DNA of 64,000 nt from positions 1,302,001-1,366,000 of the forward strand of contig NZ_JABWRB020000001.1 in NCBI RefSeq assembly GCF_014268745.2. The letters run 5' to 3'. This document shows, in pieces, positions 46,115-54,407 of the stretch. Both the position numbers and the translations under genes were made by a program. Numbering within the stretch: position 1 is the first letter of the stretch; every line of letters begins with the position of its first letter. The notes beneath the pieces were generated by a model, which was not told where the DNA came from, ran no database searches, and saw only the letters and a program-made list of their open reading frames with translations. The stretch comes from Pseudomonas zanjanensis (lineage in GTDB: Bacteria > Pseudomonadota > Gammaproteobacteria > Pseudomonadales > Pseudomonadaceae).

Positions 46115-46959
46115 ACGTCACCTCTTTTCAGGGTTTCACGTTGCTTGCAGATGCGGTCGAGCGTGATCGCCAGCAGCACGATGGCAAGGCCCGCTTCGAA
46201 ACCCATCGAGATATCGGCGGTGTTCAGCGCATTGACCACCGGCTTGCCAAGCCCGTCGGCGCCCACGAGGGCGGCGATCACCACCATGGACAGTGACAGC
46301 ATGATGCATTGGGTGATGCCGGCGGCGATGCTGGGCATGGCGTGGGGCAGTTCGATGCGCGCCAATAATTGGCGGCGCGAACAGCCGAAGGCCTTGCCGG
46401 CATCCATCAGTTCTTCCGGGACATCGCGGATGCCCAGGTAGGTCAGGCGAATGGGGGCGGCGATGGCGAATACCACCGTTGAGATCAGGCCCGGGACCAC
46501 ACCCAGACCGAATAGCGTCAGCGTAGGAATGAGGTAAACGAAGGTCGGTACGGTCTGCATCAGATCGAGTACCGGACGCATCAGTGTGTAGAACATCGGT
46601 TTGTGCGCGGCAACAATGCCCAGCGGTACACCGATGACCACGCAAACGAGTGTGGCGAAGGTCACTTGGGCGAGGGTCTCCATGGTCTCTTGCCAGTAAC
46701 CGAGGTTGAAGATCAGCAGGAAGGCGAAGGTGACGAAGAGGGTGAGGCTCACCTTGCGTTGGATGTAGTAGGCGAGCAGGGCGAAAACAGCAATCAACGC
46801 CAAGGGGTTGAACCACAGGAGTGCGGTGGTAAACGCGGTGATCACACCCGACAGCGACAGCGAGATGGCGTCGAAAATACCGGCGCCATGTTGAGTCAAC
46901 CATTCGACATACCGAGCGATGTGTTCGCCCAGGGGAAGCTTCTCTTGTGTCATCCACAT
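46111..46959 (-). CDS. Quaternary-amine ABC transporter permease (ChoW/ProW type)
   Basis: 282 residues from ATG 46959 (ATG 46992 possible). An MWMTQEKLPLGEHIARYVEW lead is followed by five or six membrane segments and the ABC permease EAA loop (GIRDVPEELMDAGKAFGCSRRQLLARIELPHAMPSI, residues about 180-215). It imports betaine- or choline-like compounds together with the ATPase. First gene of the leftward catabolic group; about 450 bases of upstream region separate it from the TetR gene. Confidence 0.9.
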   Translation of the reverse strand: MWMTQEKLPLGEHIARYVEWLTQHGAGIFDAISLSLSGVITAFTTALLWFNPLALIAVFALLAYYIQRKVSLTLFVTFAFLLIFNLGYWQETMETLAQVTFATLVCVVIGVPLGIVAAHKPMFYTLMRPVLDLMQTVPTFVYLIPTLTLFGLGVVPGLISTVVFAIAAPIRLTYLGIRDVPEELMDAGKAFGCSRRQLLARIELPHAMPSIAAGITQCIMLSLSMVVIAALVGADGLGKPVVNALNTADISMGFEAGLAIVLLAITLDRICKQRETLKRGDV

Positions 46960-46992
46960 ATCACTGATCCGGCTGATGGAAAGAAACCGCAC

Positions 46993-47395
46993 GCCAGCAA
47001 CCGCCCGGGCGCCGCTTCGCGTGCCAGGTTCGCAGGCAACGCAAAACGACTGCGCGAGGCGTCGCGTCAGCAGCTATCGAAGTTTGGGCAGGGAAGGGGT
47101 AACAGAAGAAGCGTGTGACAACGCCAGTCGCCCCGGCTTTCTTTGGCCGGATGTCGAGGGTTTTCCAAAGGAGTGCACTGCAAGATTCATAATGGCGGCT
47201 CGTTGTTGTTTTGGTTTGGAGTCCGTTGCCTGTGGGAGATAGTTATCCAGGTGCCTTTGGCTGACAAACCATTTTAAATCAGTGCCTCATGAGTTTTTAT
47301 CATCAATAATTCGCCACTTCTGGGCCAAAAAAGTCGATTAAATGTACTTGGGTGTACATTCAGCGGTCATCCAAGTACATTCGCGCTACGCATGA
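46993..47395. other. Intergenic region between divergent permease and TetR genes
   Basis: About 400 bases without a convincing gene. It should contain the promoters of both flanking transcripts. The only clear element is the operator-like repeat at 47342-47380; the rest shows short AT-rich stretches (for example around 47265-47330) that could hold promoters but no certain -35/-10 pair. Confidence 0.6.
47342..47380. promoter_or_regulatory. Operator-like repeats upstream of TetR gene
   Basis: ATGTACTTGG at 47342-47351 is the exact reverse complement of CCAAGTACAT at 47371-47380. An internal GTACAT at 47354-47359 forms ATGTAC-N6-GTACAT with the first arm. Three half-sites in 39 bp, 34 bases before the TetR start, fit an autoregulated TetR operator. 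Confidence 0.72.
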
Positions 47396-47413
47396 TTGAA
47401 GAAGGTAAGCAGG

Positions 47414-48118
47414 ATGCCCCAGGTAGGAAAGGCACGTGGCAAGGCCCAGGACGCAGGCTGGCGGGGCTCGCCGGAGGGTTGGCTGGAAGCGGCCTATGAG
47501 GCCCTCAAGGAGTCGGGCATCGATGCGGTGCGGGTCATGCCGCTGGCCAAGCGCCTGGGCTTGTCACGCACCAGCTTCTACTGGTTTTTCGAGGATCGCG
47601 AGCAACTGCTGGCGGCGTTGCTGTCGCGTTGGCGGGAGACCAATACAGGGGGGCTCATACGGCAAAGTGAAAGCTATGCCGAAAGCATTTCCGAGGCGAT
47701 CCTGAATGTGTTCGAGTGCTGGCTCAATCCGCAATTGTTCGACTCGCAATTCGAGTTCGCCGTGCGCAGTTGGGCGCTTCAGTCCGCTGAGGTGGCCCAG
47801 GAGGTGGCGGTGGTGGACGAGCAGCGCATGAATGCCCTGGCGAGCATGTTCAAGCGCTTTGGCTACGACACCCAAGGGGCGGATGCACGGGCCCGAACGA
47901 TCTACCTGACGCAGATCGGCTACATCACCATGAACACCACGGAGCTGATCACCGTGCGCTTCCAGCGCATCCCACATTACGTGAGCATCTTTACCGGCAA
48001 GGTCCCCAAACAGCGTGAGTTGGATCGTTTCTACGGGAAGTTCGGCTATGCCGAAAAAGAGCCCGGGGTCTTCGTTCCGTTGACGGACACTTTCGAAGGC
48101 AATGCCGATGATCAATAA
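47414..48118 (+). CDS. TetR-family regulator
   Basis: 234 residues from ATG 47414, preceded by AAGGTAAGCAGG; TTG 47396 is an alternative. HTH: GWLEAAYEALKESGIDAVRVMPLAKRLGLSRTSFYWFFEDREQLLAALL (given as the region about residues 21-70; the recognition helix is LSRTSFYWFF). The C-terminus is helical, with a YITMNTTELITVRFQRIPHYV segment that may form part of the ligand pocket. It overlaps the ProC-like gene by 11 bases, so the two are one operon. Confidence 0.9.
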   Translation: MPQVGKARGKAQDAGWRGSPEGWLEAAYEALKESGIDAVRVMPLAKRLGLSRTSFYWFFEDREQLLAALLSRWRETNTGGLIRQSESYAESISEAILNVFECWLNPQLFDSQFEFAVRSWALQSAEVAQEVAVVDEQRMNALASMFKRFGYDTQGADARARTIYLTQIGYITMNTTELITVRFQRIPHYVSIFTGKVPKQRELDRFYGKFGYAEKEPGVFVPLTDTFEGNADDQ

Positions 48119-48893
48119 AACCTTGGGGATCATTGGCGGCACCGGCTGGTTGGGTGGCGCGATTGCCAGGGCGGTCCTGGCCAAGGGACTGGTGCCGGCG
48201 GGGAACCTGATCATTTCCAATCGCTCCGGCAACCATCCGTTGGCTGAGCAAGGCGCTCGCCTGGTCACGGACAACCAAGGGTTGGTGGATCGCAGCGACG
48301 TCGTGATCATCGCGGTGCGCCCCGAGCATTTCGCCAGCCTGGGCATCGATGCGACGGGCAAAATCGTGATTTCATTGATGGCCGGGATTACGGCCCAGAT
48401 GATTGCAGCGCAGACGTCAGCTTCAGCGATCGTGCGGGCGATGCCCAACGCGGCGGTGGAAATCGGGCAGTCCTTTACGCCTTGGTATTGTTCGGCCGGG
48501 GTAGGAACGGCAACGAAAAACCTGGTGCAGCGTGTGTTCGAATGCGTAGGCGCCGCGGCAGAAGTCCAGCAAGAGGACTTCATCGATTACCTCTCTGCGC
48601 TCTCGGGCACCGGCCCGGCTTTTCCGGCCTTGCTGATGACGGCCCTGGCCCGTCAGGCGATGCTGGCCGGCATACCTGGCGACATCGCGCAGATGGCCGC
48701 AAAAAATGTCGTGGTCAACAGCAGCCAACTGCTGGCCAATCGTGACCCCCAGCAGATGATCGACGCCTTGGTGGCTTATCGGGGCGTCACGGCCGCAGCC
48801 TTGCAGGTGATGAGCCAGGGGGATTTCGAAGAGCAGGTGGGGAGGGCGTTGCAGGCCGGCGCCGCGGTGGCTCGCAAGGGGCTTCAGGCCTGA
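48108..48893 (+). CDS. ProC-like pyrroline-5-carboxylate reductase family protein
   Basis: 261 residues from ATG 48108 (ATG 48102 also possible). LGIIGGTGWLGGAIARAVL is an NAD(P)-binding loop; VRAMPNAAVEIGQSFT and YLSALSGTGPAFPALLMTALA (about residues 110 and 163) correspond to the P5C reductase MPN and dimer-interface GSGPAY regions, the latter with GTGPAF instead of SGSGPAY. The divergence and the pairing with a TetR gene suggest a dedicated role rather than housekeeping proline synthesis, perhaps on an imine from quaternary-amine breakdown. Confidence 0.85.
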   Translation: MINKTLGIIGGTGWLGGAIARAVLAKGLVPAGNLIISNRSGNHPLAEQGARLVTDNQGLVDRSDVVIIAVRPEHFASLGIDATGKIVISLMAGITAQMIAAQTSASAIVRAMPNAAVEIGQSFTPWYCSAGVGTATKNLVQRVFECVGAAAEVQQEDFIDYLSALSGTGPAFPALLMTALARQAMLAGIPGDIAQMAAKNVVVNSSQLLANRDPQQMIDALVAYRGVTAAALQVMSQGDFEEQVGRALQAGAAVARKGLQA

Positions 48894-48909
48894 TAAGAAT
48901 TCGAGATAC

Positions 48910-48950
48910 AAAAACGGCGCCTTCCTCTATTGGAAGAAGCGCCGTTTTTT
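48910..48950. terminator. Bidirectional terminator
   Basis: AAAACGGCGC-TTCC stem paired with GGAA-GCGCCGTTTT, T-run on the right and A-run on the left, between the convergent ProC-like and DUF4142 genes. Confidence 0.88.
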
Positions 48951-48991
48951 CTTGAGCGAGCCCTATGGCGGCTCAAGGGACGGGCTTGCCG

Positions 48992-49513
48992 TTACTTGCT
49001 TGGGTGAGCAGCCTGAAGTTTCTTGGCTTCATCCAGGTGATGTTGCAGGTCCGGCAGCATCTTCTGGGCGAACGCCTTGAGTTCGGTACTGCCAGCTTTC
49101 TTGTCGTCGGTAACGGTGTTGGCTTCTTTCTTGAACAGCTCGATGGTTTCTTCGTGGGCCTTGACCTGATTGTTGGCGAAGGCTGGATCAAAAGACTCAT
49201 CGCGCACGTCGAGAATCTTCGCCTTGGCTTTTTTCATCAACGTGGTGTCGTCGGGTACCTGGATGTCATGTTTCTGAGCCAGCGCCTTCAGCTCTTCATT
49301 GGCCTTGGTGTGGTCGGTGATCATCTTGTTGGCGAACGCCTTGATGTCCGCCGATTGGCTTTTTTCCAGGGCCAGTTTGCTGGTTTCGATTTCCGCAATG
49401 CCACCGGCCGCCGCGTTGTCGACAAAGTCATTTGAAGTCGCGGCCCATGCCATGCCCATGCTGGTACTCAGGGCAACTGCCAGGCCGAGTTGACGCAGGG
49501 TAAATTTGTCCAT
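48992..49513 (-). CDS. DUF4142 periplasmic protein
   Basis: 173 residues from ATG 49513. Signal peptide LGLAVALSTSMGMAWA, cleavage near residue 24. The mature part is a ferritin-like four-helix pattern (NDFVDNAAAGGIAEIETSKLAL, SADIKAFANKMITDHTKANEELKALA) typical of DUF4142, found in envelope stress-related genes. Lysine-rich and probably periplasmic. Role unknown. Confidence 0.88.
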   Translation of the reverse strand: MDKFTLRQLGLAVALSTSMGMAWAATSNDFVDNAAAGGIAEIETSKLALEKSQSADIKAFANKMITDHTKANEELKALAQKHDIQVPDDTTLMKKAKAKILDVRDESFDPAFANNQVKAHEETIELFKKEANTVTDDKKAGSTELKAFAQKMLPDLQHHLDEAKKLQAAHPSK

Positions 49514-49730
49514 AGGTAAGTCTCCACACAGGTTGAACGAGCGATTCTTGTCGTCTCTGATCAATGGAGGGTTGTGCCCAGGCAAAGGTTTGATCGCCAA
49601 GCGATCCGGTACGACGAACGGTCACCGCTGGTCGGATTGGCGGTCGACAGAACCCGACCGGCAAGGCCATGCTGGTGACAGGCAGTGCCATGAAAAGCAC
49701 TTGCCACCGAACCAACAAAGGAGGTGCTCC

Positions 49731-49964
49731 ATGCCGGTGTCCCATGATCTTTGTCAGGATCTGAAGTGCACAGAAGAAGACATCCTGAAAAAACGCCGCG
49801 AGGATGAAAGTCTCGATGCGTTGATCAAGCAATATTCCAAACTTGATGCCAAGGTCGTGAAGGCCGAGAGCCCCCCGGCCGTAATGCCCGACGATGCACT
49901 GGAGACACTCAAGAAGGAACGGCTTCAGATCAAGGACCAGATCGCCGCGCGGATGCAGAGGTAG
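49731..49964 (+). CDS. YdcH/DUF465-type small coiled-coil protein
   Basis: 77 residues from ATG 49731, after the near-ideal ribosome site AAAGGAGGT. Two charged helices (DILKKRREDESLDALIKQYSKLDAKVVKAE and DDALETLKKERLQIKDQIAARM) match the DUF465 pattern with its ALIKQYSKLDAKV core and KKERLQIKDQI end. Cytosolic; function unknown. Divergent from the DUF4142 gene. Confidence 0.83.
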   Translation: MPVSHDLCQDLKCTEEDILKKRREDESLDALIKQYSKLDAKVVKAESPPAVMPDDALETLKKERLQIKDQIAARMQR

Positions 49965-50009
49965 CCCAGGCAGCAATCTGCCGAGGGCTTCTTGTGATAA
50001 GGGCTTCTT

Positions 50010-50117
50010 GTGGCGAGGGAGCTTGCTCCCGTTGGGCTGCGCAGCGGCCCCTGGCTTTTACGAACGCTAAGCACTGTGGCGCCAGCCCGGTCGAGCGGGA
50101 GCGAGCTCCCTCGCCAC
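50010..50117. repeat. REP pair (GTGGCGAGGG family)
   Basis: Left unit starts GTGGCGAGGGAGCTTGCTCC; right unit ends GCTCCCTCGCCAC. The two are inverted and separated by about 60 bases. Lies between the DUF465-type gene and the LysR gene. Confidence 0.8.
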
Positions 50118-50155
50118 GAACAGAGTCCCTTCTCCAAGCCTTGCACGACCGACCG

Positions 50156-51019
50156 TCAGGTCAACGGATCCCAGCGCTGCGACCAGTCGCTGCCAGTCCT
50201 GACGATCTCCCGCAGCACTTCGAACGCCTGCTGCAACGCCGCTGAGTCTCGATCGCGGGAATACACCAGGTAGGTCGGGTAGTTGAACTCCGGCGCCTTG
50301 GGCACCCGCTCCAGGATGCCGCTGTCCAGGTAGCGCTGCACGACCCGTGTGCGGAAGTAGCCGCTGCCACCCTTTTCGAGGATGTATTGCAGGGCCAGGG
50401 GACCGAGGTTGAAGGTCACCGCGGCCTTGGCCTTGTCCGGTAGCGCGGTGTCGTGTTGGCGTCGGAAATCCGCGCTCCAATCGATGTACACGTAGGGGTC
50501 GGGACGGGCGGCCAGGCGCACCAGGATGAGTTTTTCTTCCAGCAATTGTTCCACTTGCAGGCGTGGCCAGTATTCGGGCTGATAGACCACCGCCGCATCC
50601 AGCAGCCCCAGTTCCAATTGCTGCAGCAGCTTTTCGCCGTCGCGGATGTCCATGCGCAAGGCATGACCGGGAATTTTCTCGCGCAGTGCACCGGCCCAGG
50701 CCAGCATCAACGGGTTGCACAGGCTGACCTCGCCACCCAGGTGCAAGACGTTGCGATAGCCCTCGGGCAATGGCAGGTCCCGGCGGGCCGCTTCCCAGGT
50801 TTGCACGAGCTGGTTGGCGTAGACCACGAAGGCCTCGCCGTCGGTGGTCAAGCGCGCGCCGGCACGGTTGCGCACGAACAGCGCGCAGCCGAGCTGGCTT
50901 TCGAGCTTCTGGACCCGGGCGGTGATCGCCGTCTGGGTCACGTGCAGCTTCTCGGCCGCTGCGGCGAGACTGCCGTGGCGGACGATTTCCAGGAAGGTGC
51001 GGGCGAGGTCGATGTCCAT
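50156..51019 (-). CDS. LysR-family regulator
   Basis: 287 residues from ATG 51019; the frame upstream to 51268 includes a REP element and is not coding. HTH: DIDLARTFLEIVRHGSLAAAAEKLHVTQTAITARVQKLE (residues 2-40, in part). LysR substrate domain follows. It lies 150 bases downstream of the HoxX-type gene on the same strand, with a REP element in between, so a regulatory link is possible but not shown. Confidence 0.92.
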   Translation of the reverse strand: MDIDLARTFLEIVRHGSLAAAAEKLHVTQTAITARVQKLESQLGCALFVRNRAGARLTTDGEAFVVYANQLVQTWEAARRDLPLPEGYRNVLHLGGEVSLCNPLMLAWAGALREKIPGHALRMDIRDGEKLLQQLELGLLDAAVVYQPEYWPRLQVEQLLEEKLILVRLAARPDPYVYIDWSADFRRQHDTALPDKAKAAVTFNLGPLALQYILEKGGSGYFRTRVVQRYLDSGILERVPKAPEFNYPTYLVYSRDRDSAALQQAFEVLREIVRTGSDWSQRWDPLT

Positions 51020-51081
51020 GGTCAGGCCGATGCGGGGGAAGCGGGCATTGTAAGAGCTGCTGCGCCTCTCTGATACCGTCA

Positions 51082-51124
51082 TGGGGCCGCTTCGCGGCCC
51101 AGCGGGAGCAAGCTCCCTCGCCAC
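51082..51124. repeat. REP-like element (GTGGCGAGGG family)
   Basis: GGGGCCGC/GCGGCCC hairpin followed by GGGAGCAAGCTCCCTCGCCAC, a partner of the copies near 28.5 and 50.0 kb. Sits between the HoxX-type and LysR genes. Confidence 0.75.
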
Positions 51125-51171
51125 GGGGTCATCTTCTTCTTGAGTGAGCAGTATGATCTCGAAGCCGGCTG

Positions 51172-52890
51172 TTATTCGACGGCTTGGGGTTGTGCCGCCC
51201 GTGCCCAAGGTGCAACCAGGCGTTCGGGTGTACGGCAGGCCTTGTGCTTGAAGACGAAACGACGGCACTTGTCGGCGAAGCCGTGGCGATCGTCCACCAT
51301 GTCGCGGCGCATTTGTGCGAGTTCGTCATCGCGACAGGCCTGGATCGCCGTCAGGCTGCGTTCGGCCTTGCGCACCCGGATGCTTTCGTAGGCCGGATCG
51401 AGCAGTGCGCGGTTGGCCCGTTGCAGCAGCCACAGGCCGAACTCGTCGGGGCAACGCGGGCCGATCTCCTGGACCATGCCGTAGCGCAATGCCTCCAGGG
51501 CGCTGATGGGCAGGCAGTCCTGGGTGAGTTTCCAGGCCATGTCCGGACCCACCGCGCGGGGCAGGCTGTAGGTCCAGTATTCGGAGCCGTACAAGCCCAT
51601 GGTCGCGTAGTGGGGATTGAGCACGATGTCGTGGCGCGCCAGCACGATATCGGCGGCCAGGGCCAGCATCACGCCACCGGCCCCGGCGTTTCCCGTCAGG
51701 CCGCTGACCACCAGTTGCCGGGCGCTGAACAACTCCAGGCAGACGTCGTCGATGGCCTGGATGTTGGCCCAGGCTTCCAGGCCGGGTTCGGCGGCGGCCT
51801 GGATCACGTTCAGGTGCACGCCGTTGGAAAAGCTGCCGCGTCCACCGCGAATCAACAGCACTTGGGTGTCCCGGGATTTGGCCCAGCGCAGTGCCGCCAC
51901 CAGGCGCTGGCATTGCTCCGTGCTCATCGCCCCGTTGTAGAACTCGAACGTCAGCTCCCCCACATGGCCGCATTCGCGGTAGCGAATGGGTTGATAAGGC
52001 TCGTCGCTGAACGGTTGCCGGGCCAGGGAACTGTCAAGCACCGGGACGCCTTCGAGGCGGTTCGACAGGACATGGCGCGCCGGGCGTTTGAACGTCTGTT
52101 CGCCGGGTTGCGGTTTGCGGCGCAGGGCGCCGATCCACAGGCTTGCGTCCCCTGTTGCCACCAGCACCGCATCGTCACGCACGGCCAACAGTTCGCCGGG
52201 CAGGCCATGGCGAACATCCGGATGGGCGTCGTACAGGTAGAATTGTTCGCCGGCCAGGCTGGCGAGCACACCGGGTTGACCGTCCGCGGCGTCGATGCAG
52301 CGCTGGATGAAAACGCTGCTGTCGTGCCAGCTGAAGCTGCGATCATCCTGGGTCATGTTCGGTTGCAAGCGCCCGATCACGTCAGGGCGGCCATAGTCCA
52401 GCGGCACCGGGGCGAAACCGTCGCGGTGTTTTTTCACCACCTCGCGGATGCAATGAATGGCCGCGTCGCTGACCGGGCCGTTATACAGCTCGGATTTGCG
52501 CAGGCCCTTGGGCAGGTCGAATTCGCGAGTGGCCCAGATGGGGCCTGCGTCCATTTCCTCCACCGCCTGCAAGGCTGTGACGCCCCAGCGATCGGGCTGC
52601 CGGGTGATCGCCCAGTCCAGGGCACTGGCACCGCGATCACCAACAATGCCCGGATGGATGATCACCACCGGGCGTCGTGGGTTGCGCCACAATTGCTTGG
52701 GTACACGGTCCTTGAGAAACGGGCAGATCACCAGGTCGGCGCCGCTTTCTTCGATTTGCCGGCAGACCGAGGCCGCATCGGTGAACAGCACCACGCTGGG
52801 GCGATAGCCAGCCTCGCGCAGGTCCAGCCAGGCGCGTTGGGTCAGGCCGTTGAAGGCGCTGGACAGCAGAACGATTTTCAGTGGAGGCAT
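51172..52890 (-). CDS. HoxX-type protein (formyltransferase plus crotonase domains), orphan
   Basis: 572 residues. The N-terminal half is formyltransferase-like (IVLLSSAFNGLTQRAWLDLRE, HPGIVGDRGASALDWAI near residue 78, EEMDAGPIWATREF), the C-terminal half is an enoyl-CoA hydratase fold (LLIRGGRGSFSNGVHLNVI, SGLTGNAGAGGVMLALAADIVL, NPHYATMGLYGSEYWTY). This is the HoxX architecture; HoxX makes carbon monoxide from N10-formyl-tetrahydrofolate as the CO ligand for [NiFe] hydrogenase. No hydrogenase gene is in the window. Whether this protein serves another CO-requiring or formyl-transfer process is unknown. Confidence 0.9.
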   Translation of the reverse strand: MPPLKIVLLSSAFNGLTQRAWLDLREAGYRPSVVLFTDAASVCRQIEESGADLVICPFLKDRVPKQLWRNPRRPVVIIHPGIVGDRGASALDWAITRQPDRWGVTALQAVEEMDAGPIWATREFDLPKGLRKSELYNGPVSDAAIHCIREVVKKHRDGFAPVPLDYGRPDVIGRLQPNMTQDDRSFSWHDSSVFIQRCIDAADGQPGVLASLAGEQFYLYDAHPDVRHGLPGELLAVRDDAVLVATGDASLWIGALRRKPQPGEQTFKRPARHVLSNRLEGVPVLDSSLARQPFSDEPYQPIRYRECGHVGELTFEFYNGAMSTEQCQRLVAALRWAKSRDTQVLLIRGGRGSFSNGVHLNVIQAAAEPGLEAWANIQAIDDVCLELFSARQLVVSGLTGNAGAGGVMLALAADIVLARHDIVLNPHYATMGLYGSEYWTYSLPRAVGPDMAWKLTQDCLPISALEALRYGMVQEIGPRCPDEFGLWLLQRANRALLDPAYESIRVRKAERSLTAIQACRDDELAQMRRDMVDDRHGFADKCRRFVFKHKACRTPERLVAPWARAAQPQAVE

Positions 52891-53104
52891 GAATCTCTCT
52901 TCCTTGAGATGCGCAGGCGCAGGCTCCCGATGAGCCGTCCCTGGCCTTGATGGAAGCGTTACGTTAGCGGTTGCAGGTGAAGCGGGAACTGACAGGGATC
53001 AAGGTTGTGTGCGGTGGGAAATCAGGGAGGCAGAAACACGAATCCCGCCACGGGGGCGGGATTCGTTTGCAATCGAAAGGTTCGCGCAGAGGGCGAACTC
53101 AATC
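52891..53104. other. Intergenic region with terminator
   Basis: Region upstream of the HoxX-type gene and downstream of the SCP2-like gene. The hairpin CGAATCCCGCC/GGCGGGATTCG at 53039-53065 is a terminator for the SCP2-like gene. No further gene is seen. Confidence 0.65.
53039..53065 (-). terminator. Terminator of the SCP2-like gene
   Basis: 11-bp perfect stem CGAATCCCGCC / GGCGGGATTCG with a short loop, followed on the minus strand by TGTTTC. It separates the SCP2-like gene from the HoxX-type gene promoter. Confidence 0.75.
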
Positions 53105-53419
53105 TCAGGCCGGGAACAGCTCGGACAGTTTCATGGCCAGCATCATGTCGCCTTCGGTGCGCAGCTTGCCGCCCATGAACGCTTGCATGCCGTCGGTGCT
53201 GCCGTCGACGATGCCTTCCAGGGTTTCGGCGTCCATCACCAGGGTCACCTGGGCGTCCGGGTTTTCACCTTCCAACAGTTCGCAGGTGCTGTCCTTGACG
53301 ACCAGCGAGAAATGCTTGGTATCGTCGATGCGGAAACCGAATACCAGGTCCAGGCCGGCAGCAGCGGCAGGGTTGAACTTGGCTTTCATGGCTTGTACGG
53401 CGTCGGCTACGGAGGTCAT
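53105..53419 (-). CDS. SCP2 sterol-binding-fold protein
   Basis: 104 residues. NPAAAAGLDLVFGFRIDDTKHFSLVVKD and DAQVTLVMDAETLEGIVDGSTDGMQAFMGGKLRTEGDMMLAMKLSELF (residues about 56-104, the SCP2 core) show the lipid-binding tunnel fold seen in UbiJ- and SCP2-type proteins. Cytosolic. Probably binds a lipid or acyl-CoA; ligand unknown. It lies 51 bases downstream of the phosphatase gene on the same strand, so the two may be cotranscribed. Confidence 0.87.
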   Translation of the reverse strand: MTSVADAVQAMKAKFNPAAAAGLDLVFGFRIDDTKHFSLVVKDSTCELLEGENPDAQVTLVMDAETLEGIVDGSTDGMQAFMGGKLRTEGDMMLAMKLSELFPA

Positions 53420-53470
53420 GGTTTCGATCCTTATTTGGGTGGTACAGCAAGGGTCTACAGTAATCCGGAC

Positions 53471-54181
53471 TCAGCGAAAGGTGATGAGGTCCGGGGCCTT
53501 CAACAGTTGCAGGTGGGCATGGCTGTTGAAGGAAGCCAGGGCCACCTCGCGGCCCCTGAATTTCAGGTGGTTGAGCGAGGTGTTGACGATTTGCCAGTTC
53601 AGTTCGAAGGCCTGTCGGGCCGGTATCCGGGTGATCAGGTGGAGCAGGGCGGTGATGGTGCCGCCGGAGGTGAACACGGCGATCTTGTGGGCGTTGTCGG
53701 CTTGCTCCAGGATACGCTGCAGGCCCGCCTGGACCCGTTCGACGAAACCCAGCCAGCTTTCCAGGCCTGGCGGGTCATACCGGCCGCTGAGCCAGCGTTC
53801 GACGATCAGCGCAAAGATGCGCTGGAACTCGGCGCGGTTCTGCGCAGCGTTGCGCAGGATATGCAGCGCCTCGGGCTCCTCGGGGAGCATGTCTGGCAAC
53901 AGGGCACGAATGACCGCGTCGGCGTCGAACTCGTTGAACGCGGCGTCGATCTCCAGCTCGGGGACCGGCAGGCCGGCGGCAGAAATCTGGCCCAGCGCGC
54001 CGACGGCGGTATCCTGTTGGCGACGCAGGTCACCCGAGAGGCAGCGATCGAATACGACACCAAGCTCGGCGAGGTGGCCGCCGAGCACTTGCGCCTGGCG
54101 TACGCCATTGGGCGAGAGGACATCGTAGTCGTCCGCACCAAAGGAGGCCTGGCCATGTCGAATCAGATAGATACTGCCCAC
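53471..54181 (-). CDS. Histidine phosphatase family protein
   Basis: 236 residues from GTG 54181; the longer frame to 54394 adds unlike sequence. GSIYLIRHGQASFG gives the catalytic RHG motif at residues 8-10, and FTSGGTITAL (about residue 173) replaces the second His region seen in phosphoglycerate mutases, so the catalytic set is atypical. Cytosolic phosphoesterase of unknown substrate. It diverges from sohB, sharing a 226-base upstream region. Confidence 0.83.
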   Translation of the reverse strand: MGSIYLIRHGQASFGADDYDVLSPNGVRQAQVLGGHLAELGVVFDRCLSGDLRRQQDTAVGALGQISAAGLPVPELEIDAAFNEFDADAVIRALLPDMLPEEPEALHILRNAAQNRAEFQRIFALIVERWLSGRYDPPGLESWLGFVERVQAGLQRILEQADNAHKIAVFTSGGTITALLHLITRIPARQAFELNWQIVNTSLNHLKFRGREVALASFNSHAHLQLLKAPDLITFR

Positions 54182-54407
54182 GTCCGCGTCATCCCGGTAC
54201 GTTGAAGGTTTGGCGAGGTTATGGGGATGGCGGTGAGCTGTCAATGAAAAAACATACGCTTGTTTGAAATGCCTGTTGCAGCCTTGCCCTGTCGCGCTCG
54301 CGTCAAGGTAACCATAGGTTTCTTGGCTGGTCGCGACGCAGGCGCATGGGTATGCTGGGACCGTTACGCGCCTGCGTTCAGTGGCGCATTGCATTTAAGG
54401 AGTTGCT

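Noticed and set aside
50980..51268. N-terminal extension of the LysR gene to 51268
   Set aside because: The added part encodes a REP-derived and low-information sequence; the LysR HTH starts at residue 2 from the ATG at 51019.
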